The notes beneath the pieces were generated by a model. The model saw nothing but the letters and a program-made list of their open reading frames with translations, was not told the DNA's origin and made no database searches. Source: Schizochytrium sp. CCTCC M209059 (lineage: Eukaryota > Sar > Bigyra > Thraustochytrida > Thraustochytriidae). From it: a DNA stretch of 64,000 bases. The stretch spans positions 1 to 64,000 of the forward strand of contig KN805433.1 in the NCBI GenBank assembly GCA_000818945.1, written 5' to 3'. Below are positions 9,457 through 18,417 of this stretch, piece after piece. The position numbers were made by a program, and so were the translations under genes. How positions within the stretch are numbered: position 1 is the stretch's first letter; the number at the start of each line of letters is the position of its first letter.

Positions 9457-11365
9457 GATGCTAGTTTGCTTTCCGATGAGCTAGGCTGCTGTTGCTCACT
9501 TGCTTGCTAGTTGCTAGCTTGGTTCTTGAGTGTTCTCGTTTTGCTTCTTCTGGGTTCGGGGTTTGCTGCGCGCTGATGGCCGGGTGTCGGCTGGGCGAGG
9601 ACTGCTTGCATGGATTGCACTTAATCATCCCTTAGCGTCGCGCCTCCCAGGTAAAAGGGCAGCTCACCGGGCCGACGTGCACACGGACAGAGGCGGCGTC
9701 AGAGTGAGCACGCATTTCTTGGACTCATCCCCTCATGTTGCGCCTTGCAAACCAACGAAATTCGACATTCGCTGCGAAAGCGCACGCAAGCCTCTTCACC
9801 GCCCTCCCTTAACGGGGTGTAGAAAGTGCACGCGTGAGCCTTTTGGGGGGATTGTGAGCGAGAGAGAAGATGCCATTCGCGGGCAGCCGTTCGCTGCTGC
9901 TGGCAGTCGTTCGGCCGCAGCCGGCCGGCCCTGCGCGGCCCAAGTCCGCCCTGCGTGCGCCAAGACTCGCGTGGCCGGGGCCGGAGGCGTGGTCTAGCTC
10001 GGGCTGAGCGATGGCCCGACATGAAAAAGAGAGCGCAGCAGAGACCAGAAAAGAAAGGGAAAGGTAAGTGGATACGAGCGTCGTGCTGCACGTGCTGCAC
10101 GCGCTGCACGCGCTGGCGCAAGCATCGGCAAGCAATAGCCAAAGCAAGCCGCAGCCGCGAGTAGCGACGCGGCGGCGCGCGCTGGCTGGCGCGGGGAGAA
10201 GGGGGGCGAGACGAGACGCCAAGGCCCGAGTTATGTACCGACTTACAGCCAGATGGCCCGGAAAGAAAAGCAAAGAAAAGCAAAGGAAGAAAGCAAATGG
10301 ACGGATGGAGGACCTGGACGGAAATGTCGAGTCGAGGGCTACATAAACCTCCGGGGACCGGGGGAACGAAGGCGAAGCGAGTGAGGGACGGCCCGCGAGA
10401 CACCGCCAATCCTTCGGACCACGATCCTGACCGCGGCTGGCCGCGCGCGAGGCGATGCGAAATTCCCGTCCAGCGGAGCGAAGGAAGCCCAAGTTTTTGC
10501 GAGCTCTTGTGCAAACATCGCAAGCCGCACGTGCACCCACAGCAAGATTCGCCGCGGAGAGGGCCAGGAATCTTGCTTTCCCACAGTAGCACGAGCGAAT
10601 CTTGGGTGCCGGAGGCTGTCCTGGCAAGAGGGCGGGAGTGACCCCTCCGGAGGCGCCGCGGACCGCGGATGGAGGGAAAGAAAGGTTCGACACGGGGGTG
10701 CGGAGGAAGTTGTCCAGTGAGCGGAGAGCGCGCATTCGGTGGCGCCAACCATCGAGTTCCTGATTTGCGTACCGAGCAACGTGACAAGACACCCTCTGGA
10801 GCCATGATCCTGACGCAAAAGGAGAGGGCGGGCCGAAGCGGGCAGCTGCCGACTGCAGCAGCCAGGGCCCGCGCGTATTGTGAAGATCGTGATCGGAACA
10901 TGAACCGGGGCATTTGTGCTGGGCGTCGGTTGGCTACCTCAACTCGCAAGTTGAGCGATGCTTCTCCCGGGATGATCTATCTTCGCGATCGCTGCAACCT
11001 TTCACGGAGGACAGCTGGCCACGCCAAGCTTGAACAAACAAAGAAGCTGGAGTCTGACATACATTGCAGAGAAAGTCTGTCCAGTTGCTGGTGAAGATGC
11101 GGACGTCGAGGGCAAGAAGCTGCTGAAACTGCTGCTGCTGCTGCTGCTCTTGGCTGACGGCTGGCTGACTAGCAGTGACAGGCGCTTTCTTCACTTGCGG
11201 CCGCACCCGCCAGTCAGCTGTCGCGGCGATTATGGTGTATCGCAGGGACGCTTGGCGAAGACCCCAAAGAGGACTTGTTCGAGCGGGCCGGACTTGGGCT
11301 GCAAATAGCCTGTTCACAGTTAGCCTCCGCCGGCAGGGTGTGGAAGCCACTCATTGCCGTAAAAG
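9457..11365. other. Gene-poor region upstream of the Na/Pi cotransporter
   Basis: About 1.9 kb with no ORF that resembles a known protein. The long reading frames here (minus strand 9699-10949 and overlapping ones) are Arg/Ser/Pro-rich, overlap one another in several frames and lack domains. The first ~100 bases resemble the start of the duplicated leader at 630, with TTGC-type tetranucleotides (about 9497-9525), so they are the cotransporter leader. A (CTG) run lies near 11128-11147. Confidence 0.5.
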
Positions 11366-11723
11366 ATGGCGGCAGACTCGCTGCAGCTGCCTGGACGGGA
11401 CGGCTCGTCGGAACTGATGCAACTCGACCTGGCTGCCATCGACTCGCCATGCACAAGCCGACTTCTAGAAGCCCCGACACGACCGTCGAAGCGAGCTACA
11501 GCCAGGCTCAGGTATGTCTACGTGTGACCCGACGCTGTCCCGGGCTCGGAAAGCCGCTCCTCAAGCCGCCTTACTTCTTTCTTTTAGTGGGGTGTTCGCG
11601 TCCCCTTGGCCCGCGGCAAAATATGAGAACGAATCTTCACACATGCACGATCAGGCACGCGACACAGGCCCGTTGTCGACCATCCATCAAGAAAAGCATC
11701 CCGTGTATGGTATGGCTCGGTGA
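11366..11723 (+). CDS. Candidate small two-exon gene, unknown function
   Basis: Proposed exons 11366-11511 and 11588-11723, encoding 93 residues. The ATG has a good context (A at -3, G at +4). The intron 11512-11587 runs from GTATGT to a pyrimidine-rich stretch ending TTTTAG, and removing it keeps the frame open to a TGA at 11721-11723; without splicing, exon 1 soon hits a stop. The product begins MAADSLQLPG and is acidic then basic, with no domain, signal peptide or TM segment. The proposed intron (76 bp) is shorter than the three better-supported ones in the window. No homologue is recognised, so it may be chance. Confidence 0.25.
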
Positions 11724-12276
11724 AGTTGAAGTTGAAGCAGGCCAGCTCATTGCATCTTGGCCGGGGCGAAAGAGCGGGCTTCTGGGCCAAGAAATGCGAG
11801 AGCGAGCAGGCGTGGCGAGGCTGCGGACGAGTGGACGGACGTGCACCCGGACTGCTGAGGTCCTGCTTGGACGAAGAAAGTCCAGCTTTGCTCCATATCA
11901 ACAAAAAAAAGAGGCCCGGTTCATCCGCCAGAGATGCAAGCTCTTGTTCGCGCACTGCACGCAGCTGCAGAAAAAATGCTTTTTGCGAAGTGCGCCATCA
12001 ACGTGCACCGCTCCCGGGCGCAAGCTTCGTTCAGCGGGCCGTGCACCTGACTGGTCAGCTAGATGCGAAACGTGTATGACCAGGCACGTGCAAGCTCCGG
12101 TTACCCAATGGGAACCTTGCGCGACCGCGGAAAAATAGTCGCATTTGCATTGGCGAGTATAACTGACAGGGAGCAAGCACTTGGTGCCTTCCTTGCTGCC
12201 AGAGTTTGGCCAAAGGTTCACATTCCGATTCCGTTGCTCTTGTCTTGGGTGCAAGCGAAAGTCATGCCATCATGCC

Positions 12277-12319
<43 letters not shown>

Positions 12320-12320
12320 T
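12277..12320 (+). repeat. (AAGC)n tetranucleotide microsatellite
   Basis: About eleven AAGC units about 280 bases upstream of the glucosylceramidase ATG, in the sense orientation of that gene. Confidence 0.9.
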
Positions 12321-12402
12321 CTTGCTTACTACTCATGAGGTGGTTGCTTTTTCCCAAAGGCCTTTTCGCTCTTCCGTAATGGGCGTTGTTTGGCCCCCCA
12401 CT

Positions 12403-12470
12403 AGCAAGCAAGCAAGCAAGCAAGCAAGCTAGCAAGCTAGCTAGCTAGCTAGCTAGCTAGCAAGCAGGCC
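12403..12470 (+). repeat. (GCAA)n/(TAGC)n tetranucleotide microsatellite
   Basis: Second tract: GCAA units merge into TAGC units and back to GCAA. It ends about 130 bases before the glucosylceramidase ATG at 12603. Confidence 0.9.
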
Positions 12471-12602
12471 CTTGCTTGCCACTCATTGCTACTCTTTCTG
12501 TTTTGTAAAAGACGAAGCACGCTCTTGAGAGTGGTCTCTTTTGTAAAGGGAAGCGCTCTTGGCCCCCCACTGCCTCGTATACGATCCGTATCCAAAGATA
12601 GT

Positions 12603-14510
12603 ATGCCCCCCCTACTACAAATGATGGCAGTCGTCGCGCTGGCGACGGTGGCCTTGCTCGTGCAAGCGCACGGGGCTCCGAGCTGCGAGGCGTACGCGTT
12701 CCAAGCCGGGACTGCCTGCGCGTGCAACGCGAGCTTTTGCGATGAGATCGCCCTCGAGTGGCTCGATCGCGTTGCGCCCGAGACTGCTGTCGTTTTTACA
12801 AGTAACACAGAAGGCTTGCGCCTCGAGGCGTCTACACTGCGCGTAGAAGATGATCGAGAGGAAACAGGAGCCGCAGACTCGGACGCGCAGACGTTTCATG
12901 TACAAATTTCATCTCGAGACCAGGATGCCCAGGAAATGATCGGCTTCGGGGGCGCCTTTACGGACGCTGCCGCCTTTGTTCTGGGCTCACTCTCCAATGC
13001 GACGCGCGCCAAGGCTTTACACGCTTACTTTTCACGCTCAAAGGGCGCACGGTATTCGCTAGGACGCGTCCCTATTGGTAGCAGCGATTTCTCGCGCCGA
13101 ACGTACTCGCTCATGGAAAACGCTTCTGCACCTTTTGCCCTTCGCGATGACCGTGGCCTCGATGGCTCAGACTACAAGCTGGACCTCATCTTGGATGCAC
13201 TGGCTATCATTCGCGACACCTCCGATCAACAACCTGCTCACTCGTCACAAGAGGACGGTCTTCGTGTCTTCGGCTCTGTGTGGTCTGCGCCGCCGTGGTG
13301 GAAAACGTGCGCACGGCCACCTGCCCCTGCGAGTGTCAACATGTGTGGTACAACGTGGGCCGACCGCATCCTCCAAAGACCGCCAAACCCAAGCTATCTG
13401 CTTGGTGGTCTTGACGACTCTGATTCAACCCGAACGGCTTATGCAAGCTACATTGTCAACTTTCTCTCGGCATATGCCGACGCCGGGGTAAATCTTTGGG
13501 GCCTTACGGCGCAGAATGAGCCTCTCGGGAATCCTACCGGGAACAAATGGGAGAACACCAACTATGAGCCGTCTGATCTTGCGAGCTTTATTGAACATTT
13601 CCTGGGACCCGCCGTCCGCACCGCCTTTCCGCGCACCAAGATCATGACTGGAGATGATCAATTTGGTGACCTTTTGGAGCACGCGCGACTCGCCAACGCC
13701 TCAGTCTTCATCGATGGCGTCGCTTTCCATTGGTACCAATCCCTTGCTGCTCGTATCGAGGATTCGCGCCCGCTGCCAGGTCAAATCGCAGGAGGAGGTG
13801 CCAATGTTGGCCTTGCGTTTGAACGTTTTAGCATGCTGAACAGGAATGTGCCCGGTGCCTCGCATTTTCTTCTCGCCACAGAAGCCTGCAATGGATATAT
13901 GGATAACACGGCTCATCCCGGATCGTGGGCGCGTGGCTATGCATACTTGCGTGACATTATTCACCAGGTTAACAATGGTGCTGCCGGGTGGACCGATTGG
14001 AATTTGGCTCTTGATATGCGTGGAGGTCCAAATCATGCCGGTAACTTTGTGGATGCCCCCATTCTCGTTGACGCCGCACGTGATGTCTTTTACAAGCAAC
14101 CCATGTACTATGCAATGGCGCACGTTTCAGCGTTTGTCCCGCCACGCGCCACGCGCGTGCGTCTTGATGGCGTCAATGGCTCTTTCCTCGGACCAGGTCG
14201 CGCCCTCGAGGCAGCAGCCTTTCGATTCGGCAATGGATCCAATACACGCTGTGTGCTTGTTCTTGCCAACGATGACATGGGATTCACGTGGCCGCTCCGC
14301 ACGTCAACGCTTCATCCTCGGACTGTATCTCTGCACATTGGGAAGGGGCGCTCTTTGGTCGTCGAAATTCGCCCCCATGAGTGGAAGACGATTGTTTTCT
14401 CGTGTCCTCCGGAACCTTTGGCCAAGTTCACTCTCAAAGAGAACACCCGGAAAGATAGCTCGAGGAAGTCTCGTGACTTTTCTGCAAGCGTGGGGATGGA
14501 GAAGTCATGA
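12603..14510 (+). CDS. Glycoside hydrolase family 30 glucosylceramidase (acid beta-glucosidase-like)
   Basis: A 635-residue single-exon protein that should hydrolyse glucosylceramide or a related beta-glucoside. The open frame extends upstream without an ATG; the ATG at 12603 gives a clear signal peptide (MPPLLQMMAVVALATVALLVQA), so the enzyme enters the secretory pathway and probably ends in a lysosome-like vacuole or outside. GH30 landmarks: MIGFGGAFTDAAA after the N-terminal strand, FGSVWSAPPWWK, the acid/base glutamate E306 in LTAQNEP, HWYQ, the nucleophile E427 in ATEACNG, and WTDWNLALD. Several Asn-x-Ser/Thr sites could carry glycans. The C-terminal beta-sandwich is present, followed by a short basic tail. 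Length fits eukaryotic acid glucosylceramidases with a modest extension. Confidence 0.93.
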   Translation: MPPLLQMMAVVALATVALLVQAHGAPSCEAYAFQAGTACACNASFCDEIALEWLDRVAPETAVVFTSNTEGLRLEASTLRVEDDREETGAADSDAQTFHVQISSRDQDAQEMIGFGGAFTDAAAFVLGSLSNATRAKALHAYFSRSKGARYSLGRVPIGSSDFSRRTYSLMENASAPFALRDDRGLDGSDYKLDLILDALAIIRDTSDQQPAHSSQEDGLRVFGSVWSAPPWWKTCARPPAPASVNMCGTTWADRILQRPPNPSYLLGGLDDSDSTRTAYASYIVNFLSAYADAGVNLWGLTAQNEPLGNPTGNKWENTNYEPSDLASFIEHFLGPAVRTAFPRTKIMTGDDQFGDLLEHARLANASVFIDGVAFHWYQSLAARIEDSRPLPGQIAGGGANVGLAFERFSMLNRNVPGASHFLLATEACNGYMDNTAHPGSWARGYAYLRDIIHQVNNGAAGWTDWNLALDMRGGPNHAGNFVDAPILVDAARDVFYKQPMYYAMAHVSAFVPPRATRVRLDGVNGSFLGPGRALEAAAFRFGNGSNTRCVLVLANDDMGFTWPLRTSTLHPRTVSLHIGKGRSLVVEIRPHEWKTIVFSCPPEPLAKFTLKENTRKDSSRKSRDFSASVGMEKS

Positions 14511-14624
14511 AAGAATGAAGGAAGGAATGAACAAAATGATTGAAGCTGGCTTTGGGGTTTCTTGATGTATTGATGTAGTGCAGCGTTGTTGGATATTTTT
14601 CTTCCTTTCTTGTTTTACTTGTTC

Positions 14625-16019
14625 TTATACGGCAAAGTCAAAGGAGTTAACCCGCTCGCGCGAGCCAACCTCGTTCGGAGGCATATCCGACGGCGGCTTT
14701 GGCGAGTATTTCGGGCTCTGGCCGAATGCTGAGGACGAGGACGATGAGGAAGACGAGGTAGAGGCAAGATTGGCGGCGTCCGAATTCCACGGAGAACTCT
14801 GCTGATCAGGGTGCCCGGTTGCCCTGAGATCTCTCCCCGAACCGAGGTCCGTCCCAGATCCGCCCATCAGCGCCAAACCCTGAGCAGAGCCCTCCGAGTC
14901 CCAGCCGCCAAGGCTCGAACCTCGGCTGCGCAAAGACATGTTTGACATGACGGAGCTGCGCCGCGACGAGACGGACATGGATGCAGTGCGCGAAACCAAC
15001 GATGGGTCTAGTTGGCCGAGTTGTCCGAAGGGGGCAGACTCATCGAGCGGAAAGTGATCCTCGCCGTGCAATCCGAAGGGTTGGCCACGATCCGAAGCTG
15101 TGCTGCCTGAGGGAGCCCAGGCGCCGTGCTCGCTCGACATGGACTCGGATGGCATGCGTCGGGTCTCCATGGCGTTGACACCGTAATCGTGCTGCTGTTG
15201 CTGTTCCTGTTGCTGTTGCTGTTGCTGCTGCTGCTGCTGCTGCCAGGAACGCTTGACCGGGTCAGATGTTTCCGCTCCCGATCCAGCACCTGTAGCGTTC
15301 TCGCCGTCGGAGTCCTTCTCGAGCAGACACGCGTACGCAGGAAGCCGGGCGGCCACATCAAAGTGTGCGCGCAGCTTGTCGTGCATCATGCCCACCAGAG
15401 AAGCGCGTTCCGCCGTGAGCTCGGCTTGATTCGATAAAATGTTCGCTGCCGACGCCGAACGGCTGGTATAGAACTTTGTGTTGCTCGAATCGCGCACGCG
15501 AAGGACTGGGTTCTCAATGTGCACAGAAAAGAGCCGTCCATCACAAATACCAAAGGAGAAGTTGTCATCATCGCGCAGCATGTCTGGGCGCTCGGAAAGA
15601 GCCTCTGTGAAACGCGTCACACCGCTGTCCGAGTTTTCCACGAGGACGCCCTTTTTCAGCTTGTTGGTCTCGTCTGAAAAACCGGTTTGTCCGTAAAGTT
15701 CAAAGCTGTGGACCACCTCAACATCGGAGATAACAAGCAAGATATCGGAGCGGTCCACACGGGGCAGCTTGCCCCAGTACACGTCGCCTTTGGCCATGCT
15801 CACGGCGACGGGGTTGGACCACTCTTCCTTGCCGACTCGCTTCACAAAGATGCCCACGCTGGTGGTCGTGGTCTGCTTTCCGCGGGGCAGTTTTCGGAAA
15901 AACACGATGGCTCGCGCGTTGATCATGATGCTCGGCGGGAGCACCGCCAGGTCCTTCATCAGCTCCGTCAGCCGGAACGACTTGACGCACCGCTGCACCT
16001 GCTCCTTGATGGTGGACAT
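14625..16019 (-). CDS. SYLF (Ysc84-type) domain protein with poly-Gln tract
   Basis: 464 residues. Residues ~15-215 form a SYLF domain: LPPSIMINARAIVFF and the later SDILLVISDVEVVHSF match the opening and core strands of Ysc84/SH3YL1-type proteins, which bind phosphoinositides and, in some members, actin. The rest is low complexity: a polyglutamine run broken by one Glu (about residues 258-278, mostly CAG codons), Ser-rich stretches with RRSS-type sites, and a poly-Ser run near the C-terminus. No SH3 or FYVE domain is seen. The start ATG (complement 16017-16019) directly precedes the domain. A role in membrane-actin coupling or endocytosis is inferred from the family. Confidence 0.8.
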   Translation of the reverse strand: MSTIKEQVQRCVKSFRLTELMKDLAVLPPSIMINARAIVFFRKLPRGKQTTTTSVGIFVKRVGKEEWSNPVAVSMAKGDVYWGKLPRVDRSDILLVISDVEVVHSFELYGQTGFSDETNKLKKGVLVENSDSGVTRFTEALSERPDMLRDDDNFSFGICDGRLFSVHIENPVLRVRDSSNTKFYTSRSASAANILSNQAELTAERASLVGMMHDKLRAHFDVAARLPAYACLLEKDSDGENATGAGSGAETSDPVKRSWQQQQQQQQQQQQEQQQQHDYGVNAMETRRMPSESMSSEHGAWAPSGSTASDRGQPFGLHGEDHFPLDESAPFGQLGQLDPSLVSRTASMSVSSRRSSVMSNMSLRSRGSSLGGWDSEGSAQGLALMGGSGTDLGSGRDLRATGHPDQQSSPWNSDAANLASTSSSSSSSSSAFGQSPKYSPKPPSDMPPNEVGSRERVNSFDFAV

Positions 16020-17253
16020 CTTGCGCTGCGCCCGAGCGAGTTCCTTTTTCCCCCCGCAAAGAAAGAAAGCTCAAGCCCCAACCAGATCCACGCACGCTCG
16101 TGCGTGCGTGCGTTTCTCCGTCTCTAGAAGAAGCGGAGCGAGGCGAAGCGCGCCGCGGTCTTTCCAGCTCTGCCCTGCGCCGCTGCCCTGCTCGAGTCCG
16201 CGCGCGAAGGCGTCTCCGTCCTGCTGCTGCTGCTGCTGCTGCGGCTCGATCGAGCCTCCTCTTTCTGCGGAGCTTCGCGCGGGCGCCGCCGACGGAGCGT
16301 GGCCGAACGGCGCGAGCGCGAGCGCGAGCGACCGGGCGAGCGACCGGGCGAGCGAGCGGGAGGCGCGGGAGGCGCGGGAGGCGCGGTTGGCGCGGCCCGA
16401 GGCGGCGGCGTGAGACTCGGCTCGCAGGGTCGCCGCCTTTGCGATTCCGCTTCTGCTTCTCCTCTTCTTCTTCTTCTTCTTCTTCTTCTTCTTCTTCTTC
16501 TTCTTCTTCTTCTTCTTCTTCTTTCCTCCAAGTTCCTATCTTCGTTTCCAGTTCCTGTCGATCTCGAGCCCGGAGCTCCGGCCCTCCCTCCTCCTTCGCC
16601 TTGCGGAGAAAGCGATCATCGCGACCGTCACGAGCTGCAAAAGCGGCCACGATGGCCTGGGCGGGGAGAAACACAGCCTCGCGCACGTGCCGGAGACGCG
16701 CGTGGACGGGAATGGGTTGGCAAGGAAGAAGGCATCGCTGGGCCATGAAAAACGCGGAGATCGCACCGAAGGAGTGGTTGAGGTGATGGATCCGAGAGTG
16801 CCGTTGGGGTGAATGAAGCACGCCGCAGCGTCGTGAAGATGGATGGATATCTGCGTCGACGTGCTGTCGCGGCGAGATTATTGCAGCTGCGGCCAGCAAA
16901 AGACGGAACGCAAGACGGCCGGGTTGTGTTGTACGGCAGGCTGGCAAGCTGCAGCAGCAAGCTGTCCTCGATTGTCTTGTGTGGCGGCGTTCGGCGGCGC
17001 GTGCACACGATGATTGATGATCGAGCAATCAATCGAGCGAGCCGCAGATGATCGTCGTCTTGCCGATCAGACGACGAGCACAAGCGAGCGAGCGTGCATG
17101 CACGTGCCGAAGGGTATGAAAATGGCGAGCTCGAAGACGCGCTGGTGGCCGGGCATGCATGCACTTGCAAGTTGTCGGGGCATTTGACGACATCAACAAA
17201 ACCGTGTGACGAAGACGAAGACGAGTCGTCGCGACCAGAGCGCGGCTGCGACC
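16020..17253. other. Divergent intergenic region, SYLF and PNGase genes
   Basis: A shared 1.2-kb upstream region for two divergent genes. It is GC-rich and full of simple repeats: CTG near 16220-16240, CGAGCG units near 16310-16360 and a long TTC run (next entry). The reading frames through it are repeat-derived Arg/Glu or Ser runs and are not supported as genes. Confidence 0.5.
16464..16523 (+). repeat. (TTC)n microsatellite, about 20 units
   Basis: Uninterrupted TTC triplets, a long purine/pyrimidine mirror tract with GAA on the minus strand, roughly 450 bases upstream of the SYLF start codon. Confidence 0.95.
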
Positions 17254-18255
17254 ATGGCGGACGGCGCGCAAGAGTTCGCGGGGAGGCTGCGAGGGGGCCG
17301 CAGCACGCGCGCCCGGCACGAAGATGCCGCGCTGCATGCCCGTGCGGCCGCGGCAGTGCCGGCGCGGGAGATGGCCACGAGACTGGGCTTGCAGCAGACA
17401 CCGCCCGCGGAGAGCGACGAGTCCGCCGGGCAGACGACGCAGTGGGCTCTGGGGTGGGCCCAGCGGCTTGGCGCAGAGGACAGAGACCGTCTGCTGATGG
17501 AGCTCATGCGATGGTTCAAGCACGATTTCTTCAAGTGGGCCGGCAAACTCCCGTGTCCAGGGTGCGAGAGTGATGACACGCACTGTCTGCGGGGCACCGA
17601 GCCTCTCGATCATGAGCGCGCAGATCTTGCAGGTCGTGTCGAAATCCACGAGTGCAAAGCTTGCGGCGCCGAATTTCGCTTCCCGCGTTATAATTGTCCG
17701 GGCAAGCTCCTCGAAACGCGTCTGGGACGGTGCGGTGAGTGGGCAAACTGCTTCGGACTCTTGCTCCGTGCCCTCGGCTTTGAGGCGCGATACGTGCTCG
17801 ATTGGACCGACCACGTGTGGTGCGAGGTCTGGAGCGACCGCGTTTCCCGCTGGGTGCATTGCGACTGCTGCGAAGGTCCGGGCACCATCGATTCCCCCCT
17901 CATGTATGAGGCAGGCTGGGGCAAGAAGCTTAACTATATTGTCGCCTTTGCTCCGGACCACGTTGTGGACGTCACACGGCGTTATACACAGGATTTTGAG
18001 GCGCTCAAGCCTCGACGCACTGCCGCCTCGGAGACTGTTATCGAGACGCTCATCTTTGACGCGCACCGCCAGGCCGCGCGCACCGCCACTCCGTCTGAAG
18101 CCACGGTCACGCGTGCACGCCTCCTCATGGAGCAGTTCTCTTTTATGGACGCTGCCAATCGGGATCTCAAGGATGCCGAGCAACAGGGCCGTGTCTCTGG
18201 TGAAGCTGAATGGAAGCGGCTTCGTGGTGAGGATGGCGCTGGCGCGGCGTCATGA
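17254..18255 (+). CDS. PNG1: Peptide:N-glycanase, transglutaminase-like core
   Basis: 333 residues from the ATG at 17254 (strong context, GACCATGG); the frame is open a little upstream but only with GTG. It is the cytosolic amidase that removes N-glycans from misfolded glycoproteins exported from the ER before proteasomal degradation. The Cys-His-Asp triad is visible: C160 in GRCGEWAN, H187 in DHVWCEVW and D204 in WVHCDCCEG. Two CxxC pairs (C101/C104 and C134/C137) form the zinc site. The downstream block EAGWGKKLNYIVAFAPDHVVDVTRRY is typical. There is no PUB or PAW domain, so it resembles compact yeast Png1 rather than animal NGLY1. A Cys replaces the usual Pro after the catalytic Asp. Intronless. 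Confidence 0.93.
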   Translation: MADGAQEFAGRLRGGRSTRARHEDAALHARAAAAVPAREMATRLGLQQTPPAESDESAGQTTQWALGWAQRLGAEDRDRLLMELMRWFKHDFFKWAGKLPCPGCESDDTHCLRGTEPLDHERADLAGRVEIHECKACGAEFRFPRYNCPGKLLETRLGRCGEWANCFGLLLRALGFEARYVLDWTDHVWCEVWSDRVSRWVHCDCCEGPGTIDSPLMYEAGWGKKLNYIVAFAPDHVVDVTRRYTQDFEALKPRRTAASETVIETLIFDAHRQAARTATPSEATVTRARLLMEQFSFMDAANRDLKDAEQQGRVSGEAEWKRLRGEDGAGAAS

Positions 18256-18417
18256 GTACACACGTAAAGGTGTCGCTGGGAAGCTGCGCAAATGCATGCA
18301 AGCGAGAGAAAAAAGACACCGACTCAAGCTCGTCTCATCACAAAGAGGAAAAGGGACCAAAGTCAAGGACAAGGATTGCAAGAAATGAAATGAAGGCATC
18401 ATGCTTGTTCTTATGAG

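Larger units (their letters stand above)
11724..12602. other. Leader region of the glucosylceramidase gene
   Basis: No gene is seen. The second half is dominated by tetranucleotide tracts (next two entries). Two loosely similar ~100-base blocks (about 12318-12404 and 12470-12580), each ending in GGCCCCCCACT, suggest a local duplication in the promoter or leader. Confidence 0.45.

Noticed and set aside
7867..9510. 547-residue ORF on the plus strand opposite the Na/Pi cotransporter
   Set aside because: It is the antisense shadow of a well-supported gene: rich in Glu, Gly and His, no domain, and explained by the codon bias of the real frame. The same holds at 214-912.
9699..10949. 416-residue minus-strand ORF upstream of the Na/Pi cotransporter
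   Set aside because: Arg/Ser/Pro-rich composition, other long frames overlapping it, no motif or signal. Expected by chance in GC-rich sequence.
15718..17028. 436-residue minus-strand ORF rich in Glu and Arg
   Set aside because: Half of it is the antisense reading of the TTC tract and the rest overlaps the real SYLF gene in another frame.
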